DNA of 64,000 nt from positions 5,273,246-5,337,245 of the forward strand of contig CM055101.1 of the NCBI GenBank assembly GCA_029204225.1, given 5' to 3'. The translations under genes and the position numbers were made by a program. Positions 1-11,318 of the stretch are shown here, in pieces (positions within the stretch are counted from its first letter, which is position 1; each line of letters starts with the position of its first letter). The notes under the pieces are model-generated. The model saw only the letters and a list, made by a program, of their open reading frames with translations. It did no database searches and was not told the DNA's origin. Origin of the DNA: Diphasiastrum complanatum (lineage: Eukaryota; Streptophyta; Lycopodiopsida; Lycopodiales; Lycopodiaceae).

Positions 1-407
1 AAGTACATTGAAATTCACAATATTCATGTGAGTTTCAAATTGGACCCAACTCTAAAAAAGTAGTCTCTAAGTTTAAAATTGACTTTGGGCCTCAAGTTTT
101 ATTTTACTTACAAAGGTCCCAAGCCTATTATTTTATTTACAACTTAGCTTGCATGATCATTAGGCCATTAGCTTATATGCGCAGGATGCCATGCCCTCAC
201 AACACATTTTATTGGACGATTTTCTTTATTTACACTTCGTTGAGAATACCCCCAACAATATCCACCAGAAGATCTAGCACCACTCGCCATACAAGATGGC
301 TATGCCATTATACAAGGGCCATTGAGCAACAGATATTATCTGTGGTGAAACCGGCCACTTTATGGTCCAGTCAAGACTGTTAGAAATCCATAAATCATAA
401 TATGGAT
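1..407. other. No gene recognised; possible LTR-end debris
   Basis: No convincing coding sequence. The stretch around 175-215 (a GCAGGATGCCATGCCCTC-like string) resembles 35,905-35,930, where a similar string precedes gypsy-like debris. Both may be ends of the same decayed LTR family. This is a by-eye match only. Confidence 0.3.
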
Positions 408-479
408 GGACAGACTAGGATTCGAACCCAGGACCTCCCTCATACCAGATGAGATGCTCTACCACTAAGCTATCCACCT
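408..479 (-). tRNA. tRNA-Pro(UGG)-like sequence, probably a pseudogene or SINE head
   Basis: Read on the minus strand this folds as a tRNA. The D arm is GCTT/GAGC with an AGTGGTA loop (internal A box). The anticodon stem TCTCA/TGAGG is fully paired, and the T arm CTGGG-TTCGAAT-CCTAG is a good B box. The loop gives anticodon TGG, but position 33 is C instead of the invariant U. The variable loop has 6 nt, and the acceptor stem pairs poorly at its first position and through GU wobbles. These defects favour a tRNA-derived relic over a working tRNA. No CCA is encoded, as expected in plants. Confidence 0.5.
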
Positions 480-521
480 TGTTTGATAGTTCTCTCTAGA
501 GTGTGGATTGATATTCCAACA

Positions 522-630
522 ATGACCAAGTACCATGCCGAGTGTCCCGACTGTGTCAGAAAACACAGTTTCAAAGACTGTCCGAAACAACCAACTAAGA
601 TCCTACCTGCCAGTCATGTCAGTTATGAAT
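522..630 (+). pseudogene. Gypsy gag zinc-knuckle remnant
   Basis: A short frame from ATG 522 carries one retroviral-type knuckle with cysteines at codons starting 543, 552 and 579 and histidine at 564. The spacing is CX2CX3HX4C, one residue shorter than the usual CX2CX4HX4C. The same short spacing occurs in the gag scraps at 35,343 and 63,655, which suggests one Ty3/gypsy family. The frame stops at about 630 and nothing recognisable follows, so this is a fragment. Confidence 0.5.
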
Positions 631-2282
631 CACGATAGGATCCTCAGGACAACAATCCGAGCATCATAGCAACCAACAATTAAACTTGCTGCTCACTCGA
701 GAAGTTTCTTGCAAACTTCTACATTACCACGCAATTCACCAGTTCCATAATGCAAAAAGACACTAAGATGACATGAGTTCTTGTACGAGGAAAGCAAAAC
801 CGCTATTCTGTCATCTACTATAATGTCCAACCAAGAGCAACCTCCACAAAGAATTGACAGTTTTTCTCCCCTTCTGCAACCTCAAATCTATTTGTCTTTC
901 CACATGCTGATAAGATTTCCAGTGTGCCAATACACAATAAATCTAGGAATCGAAAATCTAGATAGAGATTCGGTTCTGAATCTCTTGCTCAGAGAGGTCC
1001 TCAGGACATACTACCACAACCATACCTGCATCTCAAGCTATATCTTACAACGTCTACTATCAACGATGATAGATTCAGTGTCACTATTTCTATCTTGTTA
1101 TTGATCTTTCATTACTCTAAATGATCAATAGAAACATAAAATTATCCAGGTAAATTCTAGATGTTGATGAATGACTTTTTGTTTGACAAGGGTTCTACAG
1201 CTTTCACTCTCGGTAACATTGGTATCTTCCTTGTTTATATTTTGTCATTTTTTGATTTGGTAATTTCTTCTAATTGCATATCTTTTTCTAGATTGTTTTT
1301 AGTTCATCAAGGATAGCCATTGAACAGGAGACATCATGTAGCGTATCTAAAGAATAACTTGTCATTCATCTATCAATCTTCAAATCACCTTATACAGAGT
1401 TTCGGATTTTTGCGCATCTACCAAATCCACAAAGTACATATTACGTCCGAGTTGATTCTTGTATCCCATTGTCATATTTATCTTTGAGTCAACTACAGCA
1501 AGATCGAAACAAATTTAGTTAAAATTTGTTCAATCTTTAGTTCAGTCACATGTTCAACGTGTTTTCAACTACATGTTCCACACGTCGATCCAATCCTGAG
1601 CATGAACAGTTACCAGCAACAACATCCCCACCAACAGATTTTTTTTTTTTTTTTTTTTTTTTTTGGGGGGGGAGAGTGGATTTGCTTGGATCCACTGGAG
1701 CAGTTACACAGCCAGCAACAACATCAGCAAGATCGAGAGCCAAGGCCATAAGTCAAATATGAAAAAGACAAGCCTAAAGAAGGCAGATGGGTAATCCAAA
1801 GAGACTCAATCATAAGAAGTACCCCAATCACAACTAAGATTTTTCAAAAAGAGAAACACAAGCATTGGGAAATCAATCTCCTTCAACCGGCCTCTTGCCA
1901 TACTTCTGCGCCCATTCTCATGCCTATCGTTCACACCATCTACCGATGTCACCACCTCCACCCTACCTTCCATCTATTTCTTTATCATTAGTTCACTGTT
2001 CTTCTGAGAAATTTCTAGTTTTTTGATAAGTTTTACTGAAGAAGCTAAAGATCATTGCAAGTGTCTTGCGGAGACAACTACTACCTACAATGGTTGATCA
2101 GCCAAAAGAAGGTCTAAGAAGTAGGCAAAGCAGCTAGAAGAAATAAAGAGAAAAATCCAAGAAGCTGAGGAGGAAAGGACAAAACCTAAGCAATAGTTGA
2201 GTCAGGGCGATCTTGATCAAAAGAGACTCTCTGGAGCAATGATATTTGAATTCCCTCCTATGAAGCCCAAAGAAATCCAAAA
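631..2282. other. Decayed, non-coding stretch
   Basis: No domain is recognisable on either strand. At 2,100-2,200 there is a short Lys/Glu-rich frame that would form a coiled coil, perhaps the N-terminal part of the transposase remnant that follows. It also contains a T26G8 homopolymer at 1,639-1,672. Confidence 0.4.
1639..1672. repeat. T26G8 homopolymer junction
   Basis: Twenty-six T are followed directly by eight G. It could be a poly(A) tail of a minus-strand retroposon or an error-prone homopolymer. The open frames that cross it have no other support. Confidence 0.8.
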
Positions 2283-3761
2283 GTGAATATAAAGGACAAT
2301 GCATCAATTGGAATGTCATTGTGCTCAATATTGATAGGCAAATCCACTGAGTGTATCATGATGAACAATAGGAGTTCCAATGTAAAGTCCAAAATTGCAG
2401 AGTCTTTGATGTTAGACATTCAAATTTTTTTAGATAAAACTATAGTTCAGGGTGCCTGTGATTTTGCTGGTATAAGCAGAGAAGCATATTTAACAATATT
2501 TCAACTTATTAAGGATGCCTTTAAGCAAGTTTGAATTAGAAAAGTCCCTATCCCTAGGTCATATTACTTGAAGACAGAGAGGAATACATTGAACTTAAGT
2601 ATGCATAATCGTTGGTACTCCATTTCATATAGAGGAAGTGTATGAAACTGATGGAAGATCCATGTCATATAATTTATCAAACAACTTCTTTGTTGATCTA
2701 AATCACTTGTTAACATACATGGTCACATTTTATGATATAACCTTAGAAAAGGTTAATGGTAAAATAATCATTGTACTTATGTTAGATGAGTCAAAGATTA
2801 TGAAAGGACAGAAGACGGAGAGAGTTAGTATAACTCTCATGAATGGTGCACTATCACAAACAGTGGACCAAGGAGACTTCAAATTTAGTGTCCAGTCCGA
2901 AAATGATATATGGTGATTGGCAGCTTTTCAGGTAATTATTTTCTTTATTAACTAAGTTTTATTCCTTACCTTGGTTTATAATTCATATTTAACTAAGTTG
3001 GCATTATGCATAGGACAGGTACTGAAGGAGAATCACAATATATTATCATGGATATTATCTAGGACATCTTACCCTCGGATTATCAAAGACCATATGGAAG
3101 GAGGACTTCTCAAAGTTTCAGGAGTTGGAGACTTCAAAGTTGAATGGCACTTAGCAGGTGATTTAAAAACACGAAAATGCATGTATAATGTCTCTCACGG
3201 TGCTACATCTAAACATCCTTGTTTATATTGCATGAAAATGGTAAAAGATGTAACTAGAAGTTCAGGAATTACTAGAGAAGATGCAGATCTAAACTGGAAG
3301 CCAGTATTGCCTATTCCCTTGAAAAATGTGCATGTTTGCACTCTTCATGCAGAAGTTAGGATAATAGAAAAGCTCGTTTATCTTCATATAATTTTTTCAT
3401 GGAATAGTAAGGCAACAACAGTTGTGAAGGAAGCTATTTGTTGGTTAGAAGATGTTTTTATCAAAAGCAGGACTACATAAGGGACATGTTAAAATACAAA
3501 AAGATGAAAAGCTTTATGGAAAGTTAGGAAATATGCCAGCTAAGCCAAGAATTGGAGGAGCAAAAGCACGTCGATTCCTATCAAACCATATTGGTAAGGC
3601 TTCAAACATTCAACACTCAGTCTAAAAAAAAAATCGTTGCTGCTATTGAAGACTTAGGAGTGATCGGCAAATCAAGATTCTTGAAAGTTGATGTATGGAG
3701 AAATCTTGATAGGATGATTAAGATATTAAGAAAAGACAAATTTTTTGATATTGATAACTAG
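2283..3761 (+). pseudogene. Decayed DDE-like transposase of an unfamiliar family
   Basis: Four consecutive open pieces (2283-2534, 2638-2916, 2971-3480, 3552-3761) read like one broken protein. The second piece has an LMLDESKIMKGQK segment that could hold a first catalytic Asp. The third has EWHLAGDLKT, then PCLYC, then a VHVCTLHAEVRIIEKLVYLH helix. This layout (Asp, Asp, a CxxC, then a His-rich helix) resembles uncharacterised transposon proteins. I cannot name the superfamily. A GT-AG intron may separate pieces two and three (donor after TTTTCAG near 2,930, acceptor near 3,013). No terminal inverted repeats were found. A host gene is less likely because the frame is broken several times. 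Confidence 0.45.
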
Positions 3762-3762
3762 C

Positions 3763-3830
3763 GGTCCTCCTACATTTCAAAATGTTATGACTAATACTAT
3801 GCGTCCACTTCTTGGTCATTGTGTTTTAGA
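3763..3830 (+). pseudogene. Ty3/gypsy reverse transcriptase scrap
   Basis: About 22 codons encode GPPTFQNVMTNTMRPLLGHC, almost the same as the RT segment of the minus-strand chromodomain element near 29,030-29,090. It is only the strand before the catalytic YFDD box and is cut off on both sides by unrelated sequence. Confidence 0.65.
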
Positions 3831-3954
3831 CCCTTGGCCCAGACAACATCACCTTGGAGTTCTTCATTTAGTTCGAGCCCCACCTTGGCCCATGTCATTT
3901 GCTTTCCATAGTCCTTTACTCCTCCTTGCTAACTTTGCCAGCCTATGTCTTTGA

Positions 3955-4740
3955 GGGGTTGATCAATCTTATCCCTAAGAAACCTTGTCTACTCTCGTTG
4001 GTGAACATTTTCTCACTAACCATGCTCAATACCTCTGACAAAGCTTATTGCTAAGATGTTGGCCATCGACGCCTTTTCCCACCTTAACCTTGTCTGCTCG
4101 CGTAAGCAATTTGGCTTTGTTAAAGGATTGCAAAACATTATGGATTCCATCCTCAATATATGGACTATGATTGACATTATCCCACTCAACCACCCCTTCA
4201 ATGTCCTTCGTCTAGATTGGACAAGGCCTTCGACTAGATGGGCTGGGAGTGCAAGGCCCTCGACATCCTTGACGTCTTTTGTTCCCTAATTCATGCCCTA
4301 TATCTCTCCTTCTCTCTCTAGATGAGCCTAAAAGTGGTATTTTCTCTCTTTACCCGAGGAGAGGAGCTTATTGGGACTTAGTTTATTTCATGAAGTCTTC
4401 CACATGTGTGAAATACCTTTTGCTAATGAATGAATGCATGTAGAATGGCCTTTTTGCCTTAGATCTTGTCATTGATCTTGGATTTCAATCAATAGGTGAT
4501 CTATAGTTCATGAGCCAAGCTTAGGAGATCAATTTCACACATTAGGACATTCCCACATGTGTGAATTTTCATAGATTTGAACCTAGCTATGCAGATTGTA
4601 ATGTATATTTCTAATTTATCAATCAATTCTTTGTCATCATCACACTCTATGTGGATGATACATTGTTGTTTGAATCCTCTATCTTCTGTTGATTTTTGGT
4701 GTCCTTGCATTGGCACTTTATTCTCTCTTGAATTTTTTTC
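3955..4740 (+). pseudogene. LINE (non-LTR) reverse transcriptase remnant
   Basis: Frames around 3,960-4,200 give INLIPKK, a LIAKMLA-like segment, then SRKQFGFVKG and IMDSILNIW. These match the order of early RT blocks in plant L1-type LINEs. Near 4,647-4,665 a frame reads LYVDDTLLFESS, a plausible catalytic Y-x-D-D box of the same RT after a gap. Several frameshifts and stops are present and no endonuclease or poly(A) tail was found. Dead remnant. Confidence 0.5.
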
Positions 4741-4789
4741 ATTTGCTCCAAGTTGGTAATTTACATTAAACACGTTTTAGTAATACATG

Positions 4790-7700
4790 TGAAGAAACAA
4801 AATATTTCTAATGCCAAAGCCTTGCTAGCTTTCAATTCTGAACCTGTAGTGGGATGGCAAAGATCTCACTTCTTTTGTAAGGAAGATGAAGGATCTATTC
4901 CTTTTCCTACACAATTTTGGAGCAAAAAATACAGTGTCAGCAGAGAAGCAGCTCACTTATCTATTGAGAGCCTTACTTAGATCTTTCCAAACAACTAGGA
5001 CCCTGCTCACAAAAGATCCTACCATGACCCTCAAAAAGGCAATTGTCGAAATTTGAGAGGAAGTCGAGGCTGCATCTTGATCACAAGGATGCTTCTGACC
5101 AAGCTCTCTACAACAACAAGGAGAAGGCCAAAAAACAATTCAAGCCTAAGAGGGAGTCACATCAAAAGCAGGATCATGATCAGCAAGCAGAAGGAACCAG
5201 CAAAGGCAAATGGAAGAACAAAGAGAGATCAAAACAGTAAGGTGGAGACAAGAAGACCTGCGTGAGGTGCAGACGCGAAGGGCATACAGTCGATACGTGC
5301 TAGCTCAATCCAAAAATTGAGTGTATCCACTGCCACAAGAAAGGTGATGCAGCCATGGACTGTCACCTAAATCCAAAAAACAAATCAGCACATAACAGAC
5401 AGGAGAACAATAATAGTTTGTCCTATGTCGAGGAGCCAGAGAGCTCAAAAATGGGCAAAGAGAGATCGAACAGAAATAATTCGACCGCCTACATTTGTAC
5501 AAACGTGTGTGCAGTGTCAACACCTGACACACAGGAGGTGATCCTAGACTCAGGAGCTACCTCACACTTCAAGACATCAAGATGAATTATGTTTGATTTT
5601 CAAAGTGCAGATCCGTCAACATGAATGGCAGAGATAGACGACTCGAAGATGTTATGTTGTGCCTAGATTGCAGCAGGACTTGCTTTCTGTGGCAAGAATA
5701 GCTGCAGAGATGCGTGTGACATTTTTTGATTAAGCATGCAACGTTATTGATGCTAGTGGCCAGTACCAAGATCACTCAAGGCAGAAGAAAAGGCAATCTA
5801 TATCACTTGAAGGTACGCCTACCTACAGATCAAGTGCATCAGATCATGATGATTCGCCAAACACTCTGTGGCACAGGAGACTATGCCATATGAATTCAAT
5901 GGCACTTTATCAAGCAAGCCATTATGTAGCAATAAATGGGGTCATCATATCAAATGCAAATAGTTCGACCACTTGTGATGCATGTTTGAAGGGTAAGATC
6001 TCACGCACTCCATTTGTCAAGGACTCCTACAAGACGACCAAGATTTTGGAGTTAGTGCATTCTCACATCTGTGGGCCTTTCAATGTGATCCTCAGTAGGA
6101 GGCTCAAAATATTACATTATCTTCATTGATGATTATAGTAAATTTGCCAGAGTGTAATTTGATACTTAATTATTGTTAGAGGATTATAAGGAATTGTGAT
6201 GGAAGCATTTGATAAATTCACAAAGTATGTGAATTGGATAGATAAATGCACTGGCAACAAAGTGAAGTAGATCAAGACAGATTGAGATGGCGAATACATC
6301 TCGAATCACTTCACTGACTTCTGCAATGATCATAGTATTATTCATAGAAGGATTGCAGCTTACACACCGCAGCACAACGGTGTTGCAGAAAGAAAGAATA
6401 GAACTCTGATGGAGGCTATCAGATGCATGATGGCCTACTCGAAAGCTCCAAGAGTATTGTGGGCCAAAGCGGTAGCTACAACTGCATATATTTACAATAG
6501 GACAGGCAAGTTTGGTGTCCCTCACACGACACCACACGAATTATGGTGGGGTAGAAAACCCAATGCAACTTATGCACATATTCCTGATAAGCTTCAAAAG
6601 AAGCTTGATGAGAAAGCTGAACAGGGATATTTGGCAGGATATGACAATAATTTGTCATACTATAGAGTCTACATGCCAGAAATGAACACTGTGAAGACGA
6701 TCAGGGATGTCAGATTTGATGAGAGCAGGACAATGGCCAACGATGATCTTGTCATCTATGAAGTTCTTAAAAGACAGTACTATGATCTGTCACCTGTGAC
6801 AGAGGGAGCAGAAGACCGACATGAAAATGAAGATTTTCAAGTCGCTTCGCATTCAAGTGACAAATCAAAAGACGAAAGATTCGAAGGGCAACCTTCTGCT
6901 ACAGTACCTGTAAACCATGATGGTTCCGGACCTAGCAGAGTAGACAAAGGCAAAGGCATTGTAGTTCCAGGAGGATCTCCTAGAACGTCGACAACACAAC
7001 AAAGATTGCCAGCAAGATATGTGCCAGGCAGCTCAGCTTCCACATCAGAAGAATTCTGTGAATTCAGTGGCGAATCACAGACATTTGAGAAAGCAATTGA
7101 ATGTCCAGAAAAGGACAAATGGATCCAAGCCATGAACGAGGAGATGGAATTCATGAGGAAGAACCAGGTATGGACGCTACAACCATTACCAAATAAGCGA
7201 AAGGCTGTAAAATACAAATGGGCTTACAAACTAAAGTATGGACCAAATGGGGATGTTTCAAAATATAAGACAAAACTGGTGGCGAAGGGATTCTCTCAGA
7301 GATATGGTATTGATTATTCTAAAACCTTCTCTCCTATCATGAAGCATTCATCCCTACGTTTACTATTTGCATATGCAGTTGCTTATGACCTCAGGATCGA
7401 CATTGTGGACGAGAAGACAGCCTTCTTGCATGGTGAGTTAGATAAAGAGGTCTACATCGATCAACCCCTAGGATATATCTCGAATTCACTTCCTGATTAT
7501 GCATAGGAGTATCTATGGTCTGAAGCAGTCAGCTCGACAATGGTACAAGAAGAAAGATCAAGCCCTGAAATCCTTGGGATTCAAGCCACTGATGGCTGAT
7601 TCCAATATGTATATAAGAATTACAGATGGGAAGATCATCATTGTGGTTGTGTATGTGGACGACACTCTGATACTCTGCAAGAGTGAGAAGTTAATTGCTG

Positions 7701-8705
7701 AAGTGAAGAAAGACATCTCAAAACATTTCGAGATTGTAGATCTGGGAGAAGCCAGGTGTTACCTTGGCTTATAGATTGACAGGGACTATGAGGGAGGTAA
7801 GTTGTATCTTCATTAGTCCAGATACACCCAGAAAATCCTAGAGGATTTCGGGATGCTGAATTGCAAAGGAGCGAATACTCTAATGCTTGCAGGAACAGTA
7901 CTGATGAATGAAAATTGTTTGAGGACTAAAGAAGAGAGAGAATTGATGCAGCTCACACCTTACAGAAAATTGGTAGAATCGTTGATGTACCTTGCAAATA
8001 ACACACATCCTGACATTGCTTATGCAGTATTCAAGATGAGCCAATTCTGCCCAAATCCAGGCTCGACACATTGGAAGATTGCAAAATGAATTTTGCAATA
8101 TCTTCAATTAACAAAGAATTATGGTTTTTGTTATTGTCGTGATGCAGGGTTCCATATGCTTTCCTACAGTGATTCTAGCTAGGCATCTCTCAAGGACGGC
8201 TATAAAAGTGTCTCATGAGGATGCATCATCGCGTCAGGTGCATCAATTCTCTGGGTTAGCAAGAAGCAGACCATTATAGCTCAGTCATCCTTCGAAGCAG
8301 AGTATGTTGCAGTCGCAAAGATGGCCAACGAAATAATTTGGCTCAAACAATTTCTAAACAAATTGGGCAAAACAAAAAATTAACCTTTGGTTTTGCAGAT
8401 GGACAACACATCTACAATACATCTGACAAAAGACCATGTGTTTCACTCAAGGATGAAATACATTGCAATCAAGTACCACTTGATTAGGGTTCTAATTGGG
8501 AAGAAGATGCTGCAGACCACCTTCATTGGAATGAAAGACATGGTTGCTGACATTTTCACAAAGTCCCTAGACAAAAGTCTATTCGAGAGACAGAGGAGCA
8601 GTCTTGGAGTCGTCAAGCTATCATGCTTTGAGAGGGAGCTGAAGAAACAAAATGTTTCTAATGCCAAAGCTTTTCTAGCTTTCAATTCTGAACCTTTGAC
8701 AAAAG
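4790..8705 (+). mobile_element. Broken Ty1/copia element, mostly deleted LTRs
   Basis: A 59-bp direct repeat starting TGAAGAAACAAAAT lies at 4,790-4,848 and 8,639-8,697 and flanks copia coding sequence. The second copy follows a purine tract (GAGAGGGAGC), as a 3' LTR should. The first copy runs almost directly into gag, so most of the 5' LTR, primer site and leader has been deleted. The 3' LTR start is clear, but its end beyond about 8,705 cannot be fixed without a second full copy. Age is moderate, given many stops but still-recognisable domains. Confidence 0.7.
4870..8638 (+). pseudogene. Copia gag-pol polyprotein, degenerate
   Basis: Domains in order: gag helices (KMKDLFLFLHNFG near 4,885), a CCHC knuckle at 5,260-5,305, and a second knuckle near 5,320-5,355 whose His has become Asp. 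Then come protease VILDSGATSHF near 5,540 and the integrase HHCC region (LWHRRLCHMN... CDACLKG, 5,865-6,000). The integrase end and RT start form an open 365-codon stretch at 6,409-7,506. RT YVDD lies near 7,650 and RNase H with SFEAEY near 8,290. At least ten stops or frameshifts break it. Gag uses a different family from the intact element at 11,916. It cannot make a full polyprotein. Confidence 0.85.
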
Positions 8706-8954
8706 GCGACACGACACGAAATTAGTCGTGCTCCACGAACAGCCAAGAAGATCACCCAAGTACCATGGGGTACAGATATCTGATCAGATATCATGACATC
8801 ATCAAAAGTATTCTAGATCGTGGCTAATCTACCACTCTTATAATTCGCGATTAGTTGTAGATATTTAATCTTTCTAATCTGTAAGTTACAAGACACGACA
8901 CAAAATTGTGAAAGTACAGCAAAAAAGGACCAAGAATGGATCCAAATCAGATCC
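8706..8954 (+). other. Probable rest of copia 3' LTR, end undefined
   Basis: No coding potential. It includes a TTATAATTC string and short AT-rich repeats that would suit an LTR U3/R region, but there is no second copy to compare with. The boundary is unknown. Confidence 0.35.
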
Positions 8955-9156
8955 ACAAGTGTGATTGGGTGTTAGATTAGATTGATCTACCAATCTACAC
9001 AAGATTAGATAGCATTAGATCAAATCTACATCAACAAATCTAACAAGAACAATCTAACAAGTGTGATTGGGTGTTAGATTAGATTGATCTACCAATCTAC
9101 ACAAGATTAGATAGCATTAGATCAAATCTACATCAACAAATCTAACAAGAACAATC
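8955..9156. repeat. Tandem duplication, 102-bp period
   Basis: The segment beginning ACAAGTGTGATTGGG at 8,955 is repeated without visible change from 9,057. The two copies abut exactly. Its 3' part is also the start of the larger 259-bp duplication at 9,109-9,626, so two duplication events overlap. Confidence 0.9.
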
Positions 9157-9626
9157 AAATATGATCAAAACTTGTACTTGTTGGTTTCACACGTGTGAAA
9201 ACCTGTCAGAGTATGGACTACCAGCAGATAATGAAGTACACTAAACTTGAAAACCATTAGAAGCATAAAATCACAAGACAAATGGAGAGATTACTCAAAA
9301 AATGCACCAAAACCAAGATTTAGCTTTCTTGTCAATTATGGCCAAATGAGCCACTATATATACACATAGATAGCATTAGATCAAATCTACATCAACAAAT
9401 CTAACAAGAACAATCATATATGATCAAAACTTGTACTTGTTGGTTTCACACATGTGAAAACCTGTCAGAGTATGGACTACCAGCAGAGAATGAAGTACAC
9501 TAAACTTAGAAACCATTAGAAGCATAAAATCACAAGACAAATGGAGAGATTACTCAAAAAATGCACCAAAACCAAGATTTAGCTTTCTTGTCAATTATGG
9601 CCAAATGAGCCACTATATATACACAA
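9109..9626. repeat. Tandem duplication, 259-bp period
   Basis: Copy one is 9,109-9,367 and copy two 9,368-9,626, with about five differences by eye, so the event is recent. Each copy contains a TTTCACAC(A/G)TGTGAAA palindrome and ends with a TATATATACACA run. No coding sequence. Confidence 0.9.
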
Positions 9627-10060
9627 GAGCTGATGCTTACTCAGTTGATTTGGCACGTGTGAGAGTGCCTACTCATCAAAGGATCCACCAATAATCATCA
9701 ATATGGCACGTGGACCAAGTTTCCTAACTTATAGCCACCTCCCTTGATTTTAGGCAATTTTCCTAATTTGTAGGAACCTAGATAAAAATCTTCTACAAGT
9801 CCAAATTTGACTTCTACTAATATTTCCACACATGTGAGAAGCCCTCTACACACGGGAGATCACTCCTAAACTTATGGCATAGCATTTCCTACCAATAACA
9901 TAATGCCAAGTGGCATATAGCTAGAAAACTAGATTTTGGCCATTTTAGCCACTAGATCTCAAATGAAATGGTATGTACAACCTATATGACTCATCTAAAT
10001 GATAAATGCATTTATTCCACATGTGGGAATAGGCTCCACACGTGTCTAATGATGATACGT

Positions 10061-10180
10061 ACAAGCATTAGCTAGAGGCCCTTAGTGGGGCTTTCTAGAG
10101 ATTAGGGCCTGATTAAGTGCTACAAGCATTAGCTAGAGGCCCTTAGTGGGGCCTTCTAGAGATTAGGGCGTTTAGGCTAT
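10061..10180. repeat. Tandem duplication, 61-bp period
   Basis: ACAAGCATTAGCTAGAGGCC starts at 10,061 and again at 10,122. The copies are nearly identical. It lies in non-coding sequence between the broken and intact copia elements. The rest of 9,627-10,648 holds no recognisable gene, only scattered CACATGTG-type palindromes. Confidence 0.85.
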
Positions 10181-10653
10181 TTGGGTCCCATAAGGCTTAA
10201 TGGTAATGGCCCTGACCTAAGGGTATGCTAGTTAGGGGCTAGTCCCAGTATGTAACCCATGCATATCTCGATCATGTATGGCAACATCAGTTGGGGGTCA
10301 AACCTAAATAATATTGGACTGACTTCTTGCAACAAGATTCCCGGTCCTACCACACTATTTAGATTCAAGCATATCTCATGGGATCAAGTTCATTTTGGGT
10401 TAGCTTTGAGTTTTATCACACCGACTAGTGATTGAGACTGTGTGTTTCTGAGGTGCCCTGAGAGAGGAGAGGATATGTCAATTATGTTCTTTGGGTGAGG
10501 TGCAATTTGAGGAACATGATCTTCAGATGTTGTTTAATATGAGATCAAAGGGAGATACCACTTTTTATTCTAGGACACATCAATCACACTATGTTCTCTC
10601 ATAGCATATGAGGAATCATGTTGTGTTGCTCTCAATAAGTGACGAGAGATATG

Positions 10654-11306
10654 TGTGAAAAATTGTCAACTAGTAGTATTTTCCTAACTTGAGATTTTGT
10701 AGGCCTATGGCCAAATAAAAGTTAGAGATAGGTTCATACATGTATGTAGAGGCCCAAAGTATGTGTACACTACTTTTGAGGTCACATTAATTAGAGGAGG
10801 TCGAGTGTGGAGCTCTTCTATTGGCTCATAATTTGGTGCATTCCTATTTGACCAAATTTCTAGGTATATGGGTGAATCCTATTGGACCCCAATTTTAGCC
10901 TATCATAAGACAAGTGGCCAAGAGGCACTATGGCTGCTATAAATAGCCATCTCCACGAGTATGTACATATCTCATTTTCATTCTATTGAATGAATGTTAT
11001 GCTCTTTGAAGGTCCATCTTCTTCTCTCTCACTTTTTTGTTCATATCTTGCATTCTAGCCACTAGAATTGTGATTTCTTTGTTGCTATGGCTTCACACGT
11101 GTGAAATGCAGGTTGTAGGCTCTGAAGTACGGACAGGGACAGCAAGTTTCTGTTTGTGGAAGCTTATGATCAGATTTTGATGTTTAGTTGATGTTTAGTA
11201 TGCTTAACATCACAATTTCTATCATTTTTTCAATCTAGATGTGCATAACTTCCATGGCCAAGATCTTTATGAAACTTTAGCATCTTTTGGATCTGAGTTT
11301 TTCACA
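10654..11306 (+). repeat. 5' LTR of the intact copia
   Basis: 653 bp, TG...CA. It contains a TATAAATA box at 10,938-10,945 and a palindromic TTCACACGTGTGAA at 11,092-11,105 (G-box core CACGTG). The same sites recur 5,208 bp downstream in the 3' LTR. The G-box-like palindrome could bind bZIP or bHLH factors; that is inference. Confidence 0.95.
10938..10945 (+). promoter_or_regulatory. TATA box of LTR promoter
   Basis: TATAAATA within CTGCTATAAATAGCC, a strong plant-type TATA box about 56% of the way through the LTR. It is the expected promoter for the genomic transcript. Confidence 0.75.
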
Positions 11307-11318
11307 TGGTATCAGAGC
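11307..11318 (+). other. Primer-binding site, initiator Met tRNA
   Basis: TGGTATCAGAGC follows the 5' LTR with no spacer. It is complementary to the 3' end of plant initiator tRNA-Met, the standard copia primer. Confidence 0.93.

Noticed and set aside
8955-9626. CRISPR-like or satellite array
   Set aside because: Only two copies per unit, no regular spacers, eukaryotic context.
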